The notes below the pieces were generated by a model. The model worked only from the letters and a program-made list of their open reading frames with translations, did not search any database and was not told the origin of the DNA. Shown in pieces: positions 18,369-27,821 of a stretch of 64,000 nt of DNA. The position numbers and the translations under genes were made by a program. The first letter of the stretch is position 1. Every line of letters starts with the position of its first letter. The DNA is from Alphaproteobacteria bacterium HT1-32 (GTDB taxonomy: Bacteria; Pseudomonadota; Alphaproteobacteria; Rhodospirillales; HT1-32): positions 223,645 to 287,644 of the forward strand of contig WJPL01000003.1 in assembly GCA_009649675.1 (NCBI GenBank), given 5' to 3'.

Positions 18369-18590
18369 ATGGCTGACCGGAAACTGAATGAAGTCCTCTA
18401 CGAAATGATTCCGAATGGCAGGTTCATGAAGGTAACCGCCGTTGATCCGATAAGTCTGGTCGAGGTCTCAATTGTCGCCTCACCCAACACACCGATGGCC
18501 GTGTTGAAACTGAATGCCCGCCGCAAACTGGAATATGTTCTGAACAAACGTGAGAAAACGGAAAAACGCGATCCTTGGGCTGGTCTGTGA
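18369..18590 (+). CDS. Small conserved protein (DUF6898-like)
   Basis: A 73-residue protein, 7 bases after mmsB. It has no membrane segment or Cys; the sequence reads as one compact domain with RFMKVTAVDPISLVEVSIV followed by a KLNARRKLEYVL helix and a charged tail. It resembles small alphaproteobacterial proteins that I recall being labelled DUF6898, but I am not certain of the number. Function unknown. Base composition is like the neighbours, and the frame is intact. Confidence 0.7.
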   Translation: MADRKLNEVLYEMIPNGRFMKVTAVDPISLVEVSIVASPNTPMAVLKLNARRKLEYVLNKREKTEKRDPWAGL

Positions 18591-18635
18591 CCGGACCTTC
18601 ATTCCTGTCCTGCACAGTAAATAACGGAGGGGTCG

Positions 18636-19409
18636 GTGGACATCATTCTGCTGGGTAGTGGTGCCAGTCTGCTGGCTGGTCTCTGTACCGGAATTGGCGC
18701 CCTTGGCATTTTCTGTGTCCGGACACTCGGGCCAAAACTTGAAGACAGTCTGCTGAGTTCAGCGGCAGGCATCATGCTGGCCGCGACCTTTTTCTCGCTG
18801 ATCGCCCCCGGAATTGCTTATGGCGAAGCACAGTTCGGGTCAAATGTCCTTGCCGTTCTGGTGGTTATCGCCGGTATCCTCAGCGGCGCCATCATTCTCT
18901 GGCTGATTCACCGTTATGCCCCGCACGAACATTTCATCGCGGGACGCGAAGGGCCGGATGCGACAAAACTGTCGCGTATCTGGCTGTTTGTCATCGCCAT
19001 AACCCTGCATAACTTCCCGGAAGGCATGGCCGTTGGCGTCGGTTTTGCCGGAGGGGATATCGGTAATGGCCTGGCACTGGCAACCGGTATCGGCATCCAG
19101 AATATTCCGGAAGGGCTGGCGGTAGCGGCCGCGCTTGTTACCGTGCGCTACAGCAAGGGACGTGCCTTCCTGATTGCGTTGCTGAGTGGGCTGCTGGAGC
19201 CGGTTGGCGGCGTTATCGGCGCCTCGGCCGTCTGGCTGGCGCAGCCTCTCATGCCCTATATTCTGGGCCTTGCCGGTGGTGCCATGCTGTTCATTATCTC
19301 AGACGAAATCATCCCGGAAACTCACAGCCGCAACAATGCAACGCTCGCCACATTCAGCCTGATGGGGGGCTTTGTCATCATGATGTTTCTGGATGCAACG
19401 CTGGGGTAG
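18636..19409 (+). CDS. ZIP family divalent-metal transporter
   Basis: Inner-membrane protein of 257 residues with about eight hydrophobic helices. The metal path is marked by HNFPEGMAVG in helix 4 and QNIPEGLAVA in helix 5, the ZIP signature, and a His-containing loop (HRYAPHEHF) precedes them. It imports zinc or other divalent metals such as iron or manganese. The start is GTG 18636 with GGAGG six bases before. It is separated from the preceding small gene by 45 bases. Confidence 0.9.
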   Translation: MDIILLGSGASLLAGLCTGIGALGIFCVRTLGPKLEDSLLSSAAGIMLAATFFSLIAPGIAYGEAQFGSNVLAVLVVIAGILSGAIILWLIHRYAPHEHFIAGREGPDATKLSRIWLFVIAITLHNFPEGMAVGVGFAGGDIGNGLALATGIGIQNIPEGLAVAAALVTVRYSKGRAFLIALLSGLLEPVGGVIGASAVWLAQPLMPYILGLAGGAMLFIISDEIIPETHSRNNATLATFSLMGGFVIMMFLDATLG

Positions 19410-19432
19410 GGCACGACAATCACCTCAAACCA

Positions 19433-19463
19433 AAAAGGCGCATCCCGCAGGATACGCCTTTGT
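19433..19463. terminator. Bidirectional terminator between ZIP gene and mucR
   Basis: Imperfect hairpin AAAGGCGCATCC / GGATACGCCTTT with a short loop lies between convergent genes. The T-run is better on the minus strand (CTTTTTGG), so it mainly ends mucR transcripts. Confidence 0.7.
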
Positions 19464-19484
19464 CAGCCTGAAATTCAGAAATCC

Positions 19485-19919
19485 CTAGTGGGTCGTCGCT
19501 TTACCGGACCGGCGACCAAGGCCGATCTTCTTGGCAAATTCTGACCGCTGCGCCGCATAATTCGGGGCAACCATCGGATAATCTGCCGGCAACTGCCACT
19601 TGGCCCGGTATTCTTCCGGGGTCATGCTATAATTCGTGCGCAGATGACGCTTCAGCATCTTCAGTTTCTTGCCGTCTTCGAGACAGACAAGATAGTCAGG
19701 TGTTACCGAACGACGCACCGGCACTGCCGGATTATCTTCCATGTTGAGGCCCGCCGTTTCATCACCGGCAAGGGATGCAACGGTGCCATAAACTTTTTCG
19801 ATGACATCACTGATCTGCGACGTCGCAACCGTATTATTGCCGAGGTAGGACGAGACGATATCTGACGACATCTGCAGCAATTCGCTGCGCGATATCACAG
19901 CCCCCTTATTATCCGCCAT
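19485..19919 (-). CDS. mucR: MucR/Ros-family transcriptional regulator
   Basis: Regulator of 144 residues. The C-terminal domain contains SVTPDYLVCLEDGKKLKMLKR-type sequence with the zinc-finger-like Cys and the HLRTNYSMTPEEYRAKWQL signature of MucR/Ros proteins. The N-terminal part would mediate oligomerisation. MucR proteins bind AT-rich DNA and repress exopolysaccharide, motility and virulence genes, and usually their own gene. It is a single gene with a terminator after it. Confidence 0.94.
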   Translation of the reverse strand: MADNKGAVISRSELLQMSSDIVSSYLGNNTVATSQISDVIEKVYGTVASLAGDETAGLNMEDNPAVPVRRSVTPDYLVCLEDGKKLKMLKRHLRTNYSMTPEEYRAKWQLPADYPMVAPNYAAQRSEFAKKIGLGRRSGKATTH

Positions 19920-20273
19920 GTTTGCATCCTGTATTTCAGGCTTGTTCGAAAGGCATTTAACACGCGCCGACTCGGAAGTGTCAATAAAGTTTTAAGGAAT
20001 AATGCATCGCAAAGCTTTGATTTCTTGCGGATTTTAACCATAACGACGCGAAAACTTGGTTAACGTAGCAGACATCCAAAGCCAGAATGACTTTACTCTC
20101 ACCAGACCAGACAGGCATCCCGCTTGACTTGATCCGGTTACTTCACCCGGATACCACCTCCCGCATTCCCGGCAGACAAATTTTGTTTCAGGGCGCGCTC
20201 CAAGCTTGGCCAAGCCGCGCGACATATGGTACTAACCGCAACGTCATCAACCGGTATATTGAATCAGGCAGCA
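19920..20273. other. 354-base intergenic region between mucR and rpiB
   Basis: Divergent promoter region. The part next to mucR (about 19940-20060) is AT-rich with several TpA steps, the kind of DNA MucR is known to bind, so autoregulation is plausible. A 10-base palindrome CCAAGCTTGG lies at 20200-20209 and a TTGACT that could be a -35 element at about 20123. I see no RNA gene or riboswitch. Confidence 0.4.
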
Positions 20274-20771
20274 ATGGACGCAAAGCCCCCCGCAAACGCC
20301 GTCACCAGACGCAGCGTTGCCGTAGGAAGTGATCACGCCGGGTTTGCCATGAAGGAAATGCTGAAGTCTGTTCTGGAACAGGCAGGCCATTCCGTCACGG
20401 ATCTTGGTGCTTACAGCCTTGAATCAGTGGATTATCCGGACTTTGGTGCAGCTGTCGCTGCCTCCGTTGCCTCTGGCGACGTTGAGTGCGGTCTGGTGGT
20501 CTGCGGGTCCGGTATCGGCATCTCCATCGCGGCGAACCGCAACCCCGGCGCCCGTGCTGCACTCTGTCACAGCGGCCTCGAGGCCCAGCTGGCTCGGCAG
20601 CATAATGATGCGAACATCCTCGCCCTCGGGGCCAGGATCATCGGGGAAGAAGCTGCGAAGGATTGCCTGCGCGCCTTTCTCGAAACCGAATTCGAAGGTG
20701 GCCGCCACGCCCGTCGGGTGGCCAAACTCGGCACTGAAATTCCAGCTACAGGGACAAAAGCTTCCTCATGA
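20274..20771 (+). CDS. rpiB: Ribose-5-phosphate isomerase B
   Basis: Isomerase of 165 residues for ribose 5-phosphate and ribulose 5-phosphate. It shows [14 protein letters not shown] (catalytic Asp and His), [14 protein letters not shown] around the anion-binding loop, and [18 protein letters not shown] 20274 is chosen because the earlier GTG-initiated extension is not conserved-looking. The stop overlaps the glyA start (ATGA), a common alphaproteobacterial pairing. Confidence 0.93.
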   Translation: MDAKPPANAVTRRSVAVGSDHAGFAMKEMLKSVLEQAGHSVTDLGAYSLESVDYPDFGAAVAASVASGDVECGLVVCGSGIGISIAANRNPGARAALCHSGLEAQLARQHNDANILALGARIIGEEAAKDCLRAFLETEFEGGRHARRVAKLGTEIPATGTKASS

Positions 20772-22069
20772 CCGCCGCACAGAAAACATCCGCACCCGAC
20801 AATTTCTTTACTGCCAGCCTTCAGGAGCGTGATCCGGACCTGTTTCAGTCCATCCGGGACGAACTTGGTCGCCAGCAGCATCAGATTGAGCTGATCGCAT
20901 CAGAAAATGTGGTCTCCCGTGCCGTACTGGAAGCCCAGGGCTCGGTTCTGACCAACAAATATGCCGAAGGCTATCCCGGTCGCCGTTATTATGGTGGCTG
21001 TGAATATGTCGACGTTGCAGAATCTCTCGCCATTGAGCGGGCGAAAAAACTGTTCGACTGCACTTATGTCAATGTGCAGCCGCATTCCGGCGCACAGGCC
21101 AATGGCGCTGTCTTCATGGCCCTGCTGAAGCCGGGTGACACCATCCTCGGCATGTCGCTCGATGCCGGCGGGCATCTGACCCATGGCGCACCACCGGCCC
21201 AGTCCGGCAAATGGTTTAACGCCATCCAGTATGGTGTCCGCAAGGATGACCATCTCGTCGATTTCGAACAGGTTGAACGACTGGCAAAAGAACATTCCCC
21301 GAAGCTGATCATTGCCGGGGGCTCAGCCTATCCGCGCACGCTTGATTTCAAACGTTTCCGGGAGATTGCAGACAGTGTCGGCGCTCTGCTGATGGTTGAT
21401 ATGGCGCATTTCGCCGGTCTTGTCGCAACCGGCGTCCATCCGTCACCGCTGCCCTTCGCCGATGTGGTAACCACAACGACCCACAAGACATTGCGCGGAC
21501 CTCGTGGCGGCATGATCCTGACCAACCGCGAAGACCTCGGCAAAAAATTCAATTCTGCCGTTTTTCCGGGCCTTCAGGGCGGCCCGCTGATGCATGTTAT
21601 CGCTGCAAAGGCTGTTGCCTTCGGCGAAGCACTGACCCCGGAATTCCGGTCCTATTCGCAGTCGGTCGTTGATAATGCCAAGGTACTTGCATCCGTCCTG
21701 AAAGAACGAGGCTGTGACATTGTTGCAGGTGGCACTGATACACATGTCGTGCTCGTCGACCTGCGGCCAAAAGGGCTGACCGGCAACATCACCGAAGAGG
21801 CGCTGGAGCGGGCAGGGATGACCTGTAACAAGAACGGCGTGCCGTTCGATCCGGAAAAGCCCACGGTTACGTCGGGCGTTCGTCTTGGCAGTCCGGCAGC
21901 AACCACCCGCGGCTTTGGCGTTGCCGAATTCCGTCAGATCGGTGACTGGATTGCCGATGTGCTCGACGGTCTGGCCGTCAATGGTGACAATAATTCGTCG
22001 GTCGAACAGGATGTCCGGGCCAAAGTCCGCAGCCTGTGTGACCGGTTCCCGGTCTATCAGGGCTTCTGA
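20768..22069 (+). CDS. glyA: Serine hydroxymethyltransferase
   Basis: PLP enzyme of 433 residues that interconverts serine and glycine while charging tetrahydrofolate. Motifs include [37 protein letters not shown] and the PLP lysine in [16 protein letters not shown]. It is translationally coupled to rpiB, and nrdR follows after 44 bases. I see no glycine riboswitch upstream. Confidence 0.97.
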   Translation: MTAAQKTSAPDNFFTASLQERDPDLFQSIRDELGRQQHQIELIASENVVSRAVLEAQGSVLTNKYAEGYPGRRYYGGCEYVDVAESLAIERAKKLFDCTYVNVQPHSGAQANGAVFMALLKPGDTILGMSLDAGGHLTHGAPPAQSGKWFNAIQYGVRKDDHLVDFEQVERLAKEHSPKLIIAGGSAYPRTLDFKRFREIADSVGALLMVDMAHFAGLVATGVHPSPLPFADVVTTTTHKTLRGPRGGMILTNREDLGKKFNSAVFPGLQGGPLMHVIAAKAVAFGEALTPEFRSYSQSVVDNAKVLASVLKERGCDIVAGGTDTHVVLVDLRPKGLTGNITEEALERAGMTCNKNGVPFDPEKPTVTSGVRLGSPAATTRGFGVAEFRQIGDWIADVLDGLAVNGDNNSSVEQDVRAKVRSLCDRFPVYQGF

Positions 22070-22113
22070 TCTGCTGCGGCAGACCGACCCCCCCATTAAA
22101 ACGAGGAAGTTGA

Positions 22114-22569
22114 ATGCGCTGCCCGTTCTGCGGAAATGACGACACCCAGGTCAAGGACTCACGGCCTACCGATGATAACTCGGCGATCCGGAGACGGCGC
22201 TATTGTCCTGCCTGTGAAAGCCGCTTCACCACTTTCGAACGGGTCCAGTTGCGCGACCTGACTGTCGTCAAGAAAGACGGGGCGCGTTCACCTTTCGACC
22301 GGGAAAAGCTGGGTCGCTCGCTCAAGATCGCCCTCAGAAAGCGCCCTGTCGATGAAGACAAGATAGAGCGTATTATCAACGGGATACAGCGCCGTCTTGA
22401 GAGCATGGGTGAAAATGAAATCCCCTCAAAAATGATCGGTGAGCTGGTCATGGATGTTCTCCAGGAACTCGATACGGTCGCCTATGTCCGGTTTGCATCA
22501 GTCTATCGGAACTTCCGTGAGGGCAAGGACTTCGAAGACTTCGTGGGAACGCTGAGTGGCGAAGAGTGA
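22114..22569 (+). CDS. nrdR: Transcriptional repressor NrdR
   Basis: ATP/dATP-sensing repressor of ribonucleotide reductase genes, 151 residues. The N-terminal zinc ribbon is [15 protein letters not shown] with the second pair in [16 protein letters not shown], followed by an ATP-cone domain ([16 protein letters not shown]). It normally binds paired NrdR boxes; I did not find such boxes in this window. It overlaps ribD by 14 bases. Confidence 0.97.
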   Translation: MRCPFCGNDDTQVKDSRPTDDNSAIRRRRYCPACESRFTTFERVQLRDLTVVKKDGARSPFDREKLGRSLKIALRKRPVDEDKIERIINGIQRRLESMGENEIPSKMIGELVMDVLQELDTVAYVRFASVYRNFREGKDFEDFVGTLSGEE

Positions 22570-23671
22570 GCAGCCCGGTTCTGATACCGACCGCGACTAT
22601 ATGCGGGCGGCACTTGCACTCGCAGCGCGGGGGCTTGGAAATGTTGCTCCCAACCCGGCAGTCGGCTGTCTTATCGTCAAGCAGGGACGCGTTGTAGGGC
22701 GGGGTATCACCCAGCCCGGCGGACGCCCGCATGCTGAGACTGTCGCCCTTGAGCAGGCTGGTTCTGATGCCCGCCAGGCAACCGTTTATGTAACGCTGGA
22801 ACCCTGCAGCCACCACGGACAGACGCCGCCCTGTGCCGATGCGCTGATTGCAGCAGGTGTCAGCCATGTCGTCATCGCTCTGGAAGACCCCGACCCGAGA
22901 GTCGCGGGGCGGGGAATAAGGCGATTAGCGGATGCCGGAATCAGGATTCAGACCGGCATCTGCCGGGATGCTGCAATTCGGCTGAATGCCGGTTATCTGA
23001 GCGTCAGAAACAACCACCGTCCTCTGGTTACCCTGAAAATCGCCATGACCCTTGATGGCCGGATTGCAACATCAACCGGTCGCAGCCAATGGATCACAGG
23101 CGCGCAGGCCCGCCGTTACGGACATCTGATGCGGGCACAGCATGACGCCATTGCTGTCGGCATCGGGACCGCCAACGCAGATAACCCGTCACTGACCTGC
23201 CGCCTTCCGGGGCTTGAGCATCGTTCTCCCCTGCGGGTTGTCTTCGACAGCCAGTTAAATCTCCATCCCGCCTCTGAACTGGCCGACACATCTCTTGGCC
23301 GGACCGTCCTCCTGACCACAGAGAGCCCCGATTCTGACCGCGGGCAGGCCCTTGTCGCACGGGGCGTGGAAATTATCCCCGTCAAGGCCGGTTCTGGTGG
23401 TCAGCCCGATATCCAGGCTGCACTTCATACTCTCGCTGACCGGGGCGTAACCCGGTTGCTGGTCGAAGGCGGAGCAGGACTGGCAACCGCATTCCTTCAG
23501 TCCGGTTGCGTTGACGAACTTGCGGTCTTTTCGGCACCGCTGGCCTTTGGCAGTGACGGACTGGCGGCAATCGGACAGCTTGGACTTGACGATCCGGCCT
23601 CAGCAACACGATTTACACGATCAGGATCGCTTCTGCTCGGGCCGGACCGGCTCGATCTCTATCACCGTTAG
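22556..23671 (+). CDS. ribD: Bifunctional riboflavin deaminase-reductase
   Basis: Enzyme of 371 residues performing steps two and three of riboflavin synthesis. The N-terminal deaminase domain has [11 protein letters not shown] and [11 protein letters not shown] (zinc ligands). The C-terminal reductase starts near [17 protein letters not shown] and ends in the [15 protein letters not shown] region. GTG 22556 gives the usual [11 protein letters not shown] start; an internal ATG at 22601 would trim it. It is first of the ribD-ribE-ribBX-ribH-nusB-thiL run. Confidence 0.96.
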   Translation: MAKSEQPGSDTDRDYMRAALALAARGLGNVAPNPAVGCLIVKQGRVVGRGITQPGGRPHAETVALEQAGSDARQATVYVTLEPCSHHGQTPPCADALIAAGVSHVVIALEDPDPRVAGRGIRRLADAGIRIQTGICRDAAIRLNAGYLSVRNNHRPLVTLKIAMTLDGRIATSTGRSQWITGAQARRYGHLMRAQHDAIAVGIGTANADNPSLTCRLPGLEHRSPLRVVFDSQLNLHPASELADTSLGRTVLLTTESPDSDRGQALVARGVEIIPVKAGSGGQPDIQAALHTLADRGVTRLLVEGGAGLATAFLQSGCVDELAVFSAPLAFGSDGLAAIGQLGLDDPASATRFTRSGSLLLGPDRLDLYHR

Positions 23672-23678
23672 GAGTGCC

Positions 23679-24275
23679 ATGTTTACCGGCATTATTACTG
23701 ATATCGGCTGTATCGCCGACGTCATCAAACGCGAGGGGGAAGACCTCCGTTTTCATATTCAGACCAGCTATGATGTTGCCAGCATCGACCTTGGTGCATC
23801 GATTGCCTGTTCTGGCTGCTGCCTGACCGCCGTTGATTTCGGTTCAGACTGGTTTGCCGTCGATGTCTCCGGGGAGACCCTGTCGAAGACCACTCTCGGC
23901 AACTGGAAGATCGGTCAGCGGATCAATCTGGAGCGATCTCTGAAAGTTGGCGACGAACTCGGCGGCCATATTGTCTCCGGCCATGTCGACGGGGTTGCGA
24001 CCATTGCCGACATTCAGTCGGAAGACGGCTCTCACCGCTTTACGTTTGACGCCCCCCGGACACTCGCCCGTTTCGTTGCACAGAAAGGCTCAGTCGCACT
24101 GGATGGCGCATCACTGACAGTGAATGATGTCAGCGACACGAAATTCGGTGTAAATATCATTCCGCATACAGCGGTCATGACAACCTTCGGTGACCGAAAG
24201 ACCGGTGACCGGGTTAACATGGAAATTGATGTCCTCGCGCGATATGTTGCGCGCCTTTCCGAAATGGAGACCTGA
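23679..24275 (+). CDS. ribE: Riboflavin synthase, alpha subunit
   Basis: Protein of 198 residues made of two lumazine-binding repeats. The start MFTGIITDIG is canonical; GCCLTA with its Cys lies in repeat one and HIVSGHVDGVA and DGASLTVNDV span the junction and repeat two. It dismutates two 6,7-dimethyl-8-ribityllumazine molecules into riboflavin. GGAG precedes the ATG at 23679. Confidence 0.97.
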   Translation: MFTGIITDIGCIADVIKREGEDLRFHIQTSYDVASIDLGASIACSGCCLTAVDFGSDWFAVDVSGETLSKTTLGNWKIGQRINLERSLKVGDELGGHIVSGHVDGVATIADIQSEDGSHRFTFDAPRTLARFVAQKGSVALDGASLTVNDVSDTKFGVNIIPHTAVMTTFGDRKTGDRVNMEIDVLARYVARLSEMET

Positions 24276-24276
24276 C

Positions 24277-25410
24277 GTGCAGTACCGGCGCTACCTTTCC
24301 TCGCCTGAGGAAATCATCGAAGATTTCCGCAATGGCCGCATGTGCATCATCGTCGATGATGAAGAGCGCGAAAACGAGGGCGATCTGGTCATTCCGGCCC
24401 AGATGGCAACTCCGGATGCCATCAATTTCATGGCCAAGCATGGGCGCGGACTGATTTGTCTGGCGCTGACGCCCCAGCGTGTCGAACAGCTTGCCCTGCC
24501 GCTGATGTCAGCAGACAACGCCAGTCGTCATCAGACGGCCTTTACCGTATCGATCGAAGCGCGGGAAGGGGTAACCACCGGCATTTCGGCCTCTGATCGT
24601 GCGCATACCATTGCCGTGGCTATCGATCCGTCAAAGCAGCGTGCTGACCTGGCAACGCCCGGGCATGTCTTTCCGCTGATGGCCCGCGAAGGTGGCGTCC
24701 TGATGCGTGCCGGCCATACAGAGGCTGCGGTCGATCTGGCCCGGCTTGCCGGCCTGAACCCCAGTGGCGTGATTTGTGAAATCATGAATGACGACGGCAC
24801 CATGGCACGCATGCCGGATCTCGTTGGTGTTGCACAGCACCATAACCTGAAGATCGGGGCCATTGCGGATCTCATCGCCTACCGGCGCAAGAATGATTCA
24901 CTGGTCAAGCGGTCACTGGAAACCAGCATCAACACGACCTATGCCGGCGACTTCAAACTGTATGTCTATGTCAACACCGTCTCCTATGCGGAGCATCTGG
25001 CGCTGGTGAAAGGCGACATTGAGCCGTCAGACGAGCCACTTCTGGTCCGGATGCATGCGCTCAGCGTGCTGGATGATGTTCTTGGTGACACGACGGCGGG
25101 CAAGAACGGCGAACTTCATTCCGCCATGAAAGCCATCGACAAGGCGGGAAGGGGCGTTGTGGTCATAATCCGCGAAAGTCAGCCGACCAGTCTGACGGAC
25201 CGGATCAAGGCGCGGATCGGCAGCGCGTCAGGCAATAGCCGGCCCGCAGCCAGTAACGAGTTGCGTGATTATGGTGTTGGTGCGCAGATTCTGCTGGATC
25301 TGGGTGTCCGTGACATGACCCTGCTGTCAAATACGGAGCGGACGATTATCGGGCTGGAAGGCTACGGACTTCAGGTTCGTGACCGGATGCCTATCGGAAA
25401 ACAGGAATAG
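24277..25410 (+). CDS. ribBX: 3,4-Dihydroxy-2-butanone-4-phosphate synthase with degenerate GTP cyclohydrolase II domain (RibBX type)
   Basis: Protein of 377 residues. The N-terminal half is an intact Rib[27 protein letters not shown], and [16 protein letters not shown] near residue 150. The C-terminal half aligns with RibA by [28 protein letters not shown] and GLEGYGLQV. However, the segment that in RibA binds zinc (consensus RCDCGEQL) reads TTAGKNGEL at about 270-280, with all Cys lost, and the RQEGRGIGL motif is absent. It should therefore make dihydroxybutanone phosphate but not hydrolyse GTP. The GTG start at 24277 has GGAGA upstream. Confidence 0.93.
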   Translation: MQYRRYLSSPEEIIEDFRNGRMCIIVDDEERENEGDLVIPAQMATPDAINFMAKHGRGLICLALTPQRVEQLALPLMSADNASRHQTAFTVSIEAREGVTTGISASDRAHTIAVAIDPSKQRADLATPGHVFPLMAREGGVLMRAGHTEAAVDLARLAGLNPSGVICEIMNDDGTMARMPDLVGVAQHHNLKIGAIADLIAYRRKNDSLVKRSLETSINTTYAGDFKLYVYVNTVSYAEHLALVKGDIEPSDEPLLVRMHALSVLDDVLGDTTAGKNGELHSAMKAIDKAGRGVVVIIRESQPTSLTDRIKARIGSASGNSRPAASNELRDYGVGAQILLDLGVRDMTLLSNTERTIIGLEGYGLQVRDRMPIGKQE

Positions 25411-25413
25411 AGC

Positions 25414-25869
25414 ATGTCGAACGGATCAAAGGTTCTTATCGTCGAAGCCCGGTTTTATTCGGATATCGCTGATGAAATGGCCGCCGGGGCAATCGAGGCC
25501 CTGACCGCCGACGGATTCGCCTATGACCGGATTTCGGTCCCCGGCGCGTTTGAAATACCAGCCGCCATCCGTTATGCCATCGCGGCGCAACAGATGGGCA
25601 CCGCCGATTTCCGCTATGCCGGTTTCATCGCCCTTGGCTGCGTCATCCGGGGCGAGACGTCGCATTACGATTATGTCTGTGGTGAGTCAGCACGCGCGCT
25701 GATGGACCTGACGACACAATATTCGATCGCGCTTGGCTATGGCATCCTGACCTGCGAGAACGGGGATCAGGCGTGGGCCCGGGCTGACCGCAAACGCAAG
25801 AACAAGGGCGCAGATGTCGCCAATGCCTGTCTGGCAATGATCAAACTCAAACGGGACTTCAGACTCTGA
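25414..25869 (+). CDS. ribH: 6,7-Dimethyl-8-ribityllumazine synthase
   Basis: Lumazine synthase of 151 residues. EARFYSDIADEM gives the pyrimidine-binding aromatic residue, VPGAFEIPAAIRY the phosphate/substrate loop, and GCVIRGETSHYDYV the catalytic His. It joins dihydroxybutanone phosphate to the pyrimidine made by RibD. It begins 3 bases after ribBX. Confidence 0.96.
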   Translation: MSNGSKVLIVEARFYSDIADEMAAGAIEALTADGFAYDRISVPGAFEIPAAIRYAIAAQQMGTADFRYAGFIALGCVIRGETSHYDYVCGESARALMDLTTQYSIALGYGILTCENGDQAWARADRKRKNKGADVANACLAMIKLKRDFRL

Positions 25870-25871
25870 CC

Positions 25872-26372
25872 ATGGAAAAAAAGAAACGTCCGAAACCGAA
25901 TACCGCCCGCAGTGCCGGTCGTCTGGCCGCTGTGCAGGGGCTTTATCGGATCGAACTGTCGGACGCCCGGGTCGACGATGTCATCCGTGAAACCATGACA
26001 CCGGAAGCGGAAACCGAAGATGGCGGTCCGATTACAGAATCCGACCGCGAACTGATGGCCCGTATCCTCCGGGGCGTGATTGCCAATCAGACAGAAATTG
26101 ACGAGATGCTCGGGCAGGCGCTGAAAGGCGACATGGTACCGGCCCGGCTTGAGACGCTGCTCCGCGTCCTGCTGAGGGCAGGCGTTCAGGAACTGGCCTT
26201 TGATACGTCTGCGCCGGCGCGGGTGGTCATTGACGAATATCTGAATGTCGCACACGCCTTTTTCGATCTGTCCGAGGCCAAACTGGTCAATGGCGTGCTC
26301 GACCGGCTGGCCCATGTTCATCGTTCGGCAGAACTCGGCAACCCTGCCGCCGGCTTTGGGAAAAATGGCTGA
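25872..26372 (+). CDS. nusB: Transcription antitermination factor NusB
   Basis: RNA-binding protein of 166 residues acting with NusE on rRNA operon antitermination. An arginine-rich N-terminus (ARSAGRLAAVQGLYRIEL), then the helical NusB domain with LRAGVQELAFD and VVIDEYLNVAHAFFD. It starts 2 bases after ribH and overlaps thiL by 8 bases (ATGGCTGA). Confidence 0.95.
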   Translation: MEKKKRPKPNTARSAGRLAAVQGLYRIELSDARVDDVIRETMTPEAETEDGGPITESDRELMARILRGVIANQTEIDEMLGQALKGDMVPARLETLLRVLLRAGVQELAFDTSAPARVVIDEYLNVAHAFFDLSEAKLVNGVLDRLAHVHRSAELGNPAAGFGKNG

Positions 26373-27330
26373 CCGTGACGGTGAATTTGACCTGATCGCC
26401 GATCTGTTCGCCCCGCTTTCCGGCGAAGGGGCTCTGAACCTGACAGATGATGCTGCCGTACTGACCCCCACGCCGGGCAGGCAGATGGTAATTGCCAAGG
26501 ATGCGATGGTTGAGGGCGTTCATTATCTGCCCGGAACGTCACCTGACCTGATCGCCCGCAAGCTGATGAGAACCAATCTTTCTGATCTCGCCGCAATGGG
26601 GGCTGAACCGGTTGGCTACCTCCTCGCCATGTTCCGGGACAGCCAGATGAGCCCGGACTGGCTGAAAGGCTTTGCCGCGGGTCTGAAACAGGATCAGATC
26701 AATTTCAGCCTTTCCCTCCTCGGCGGCGATTCCGTCTCGACACCCGGCCCAGGAGCTTTCTCGCTGACAATCCTCGGCGAAACCGAACCGGGCACAGCCA
26801 TTCTTCGCAGCGGCGCCCGCGCCGGTGATCTGGTCTATGTTACCGGCACAATCGGAGATGCCGGTCTCGGTTTGCAGATTCTTCAGGACAAGCTTGCCGT
26901 ACCATCCCCGGACAACCGGTCTTTTCTGGTCTCCCGGCATCAGCTTCCGGAACCAAGACTTGCAGCGGGTCGCGCACTCCGGGGGATTGCCACAGCCGCG
27001 ATCGATGTTTCAGACGGGCTGATCTCTGATATAGGACATATTGCGGAAGCTTCCGGACTGGCAGGGGAAATCGACATATCCCGCCTGCCGCGCTCCGCAG
27101 CAGCAGATGCAACAGGAACAGAACCGCTGGCGCTCGCCACTTCCGGAGATGATTACGAGCTGGTTTTCTGTGTGCCAGCAGACAAAACACCGGAAATCGA
27201 ACGTCTGGCGACCCTCCACAACCTGCAAATCACCTGTATCGGAAAAATGGCTCCGGGTCGCGGCATTCAGGTTTTTGACGAGACCGGATCAAAGATCGAT
27301 TGTGACAACACCGGCTGGCGGCACTATTAA
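26365..27330 (+). CDS. thiL: Thiamine-monophosphate kinase
   Basis: Kinase of 321 residues making thiamine diphosphate from thiamine monophosphate. AIRS/PurM-like fold with NLTDDAAVL (metal-binding Asp pair), KDAMVEGVHYLP, NLSDLAAMGAEP, LLGGDSVSTPGP and AIDVSDGLISD. ATG 26365 lies inside the end of nusB. No TPP riboswitch is present ahead of it, as expected within this operon. Confidence 0.95.
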   Translation: MADRDGEFDLIADLFAPLSGEGALNLTDDAAVLTPTPGRQMVIAKDAMVEGVHYLPGTSPDLIARKLMRTNLSDLAAMGAEPVGYLLAMFRDSQMSPDWLKGFAAGLKQDQINFSLSLLGGDSVSTPGPGAFSLTILGETEPGTAILRSGARAGDLVYVTGTIGDAGLGLQILQDKLAVPSPDNRSFLVSRHQLPEPRLAAGRALRGIATAAIDVSDGLISDIGHIAEASGLAGEIDISRLPRSAAADATGTEPLALATSGDDYELVFCVPADKTPEIERLATLHNLQITCIGKMAPGRGIQVFDETGSKIDCDNTGWRHY

Positions 27331-27359
27331 GACCTCCTGTCATTTATCGGAGACGTCGC

Positions 27360-27821
27360 GTGAAGCTTGTCATTATCATCGTCGTCGCATTGATTGTTCT
27401 GGGGGGCGGCGCCGTCGGCGCTCTCTACTTCCTTGAAATCGGCCCCTTTGCGCCTCCGCCACAGGTTGATGGTCAGCCTGCACCGGAGCCGCAACAGAAA
27501 CTCGTCGATCTCAACAATACATCCTTCATGGATATGGACACGCTGGTGGTTCCGGTCATCGGGCAGGGACGGACCAAAAGCTATTACCTGGATATCCGGA
27601 TCGAACTTGCCACCGCAGACCGAACCAGGGCTGCCCAGCAGAAGGTCCGTCTTCATGATGCCTATCTCCGCGACATGTATGTCTTCCTGCCTCAGCATAT
27701 GAAGAAAAACAAAACGGTTCACCTGCCAACCGTGAAGGCAAGGCTGTTCCAGCTTGCCCAGCAAGTACTCGGAAAAGATCATGTCAACGACGTGCTGATA
27801 CAGGCTGCTTACGAACGATGA
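27360..27821 (+). CDS. FliL-like membrane-anchored protein
   Basis: Protein of 153 residues: one N-terminal membrane helix (about 2-25), a Pro/Gln-rich linker, and a periplasmic domain ending in KARLFQLAQQVLGKDHVNDVLIQ. Layout and the C-terminal pattern resemble FliL, which supports the flagellar stator, but similarity is weak by eye and no flagellar gene is adjacent. GTG start with CGGAGA upstream. It overlaps the MFS gene by 4 bases, so it belongs to the thiL end of the operon. Confidence 0.65.
   Translation: MKLVIIIVVALIVLGGGAVGALYFLEIGPFAPPPQVDGQPAPEPQQKLVDLNNTSFMDMDTLVVPVIGQGRTKSYYLDIRIELATADRTRAAQQKVRLHDAYLRDMYVFLPQHMKKNKTVHLPTVKARLFQLAQQVLGKDHVNDVLIQAAYER

Noticed and set aside
22070-25410. 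FMN, glycine or TPP riboswitch in the glyA-rib-thiL region
   Set aside because: The genes are closely packed or overlapping, and no leader with the conserved riboswitch cores is present; the only larger gap (19920-20273) shows no such structure.
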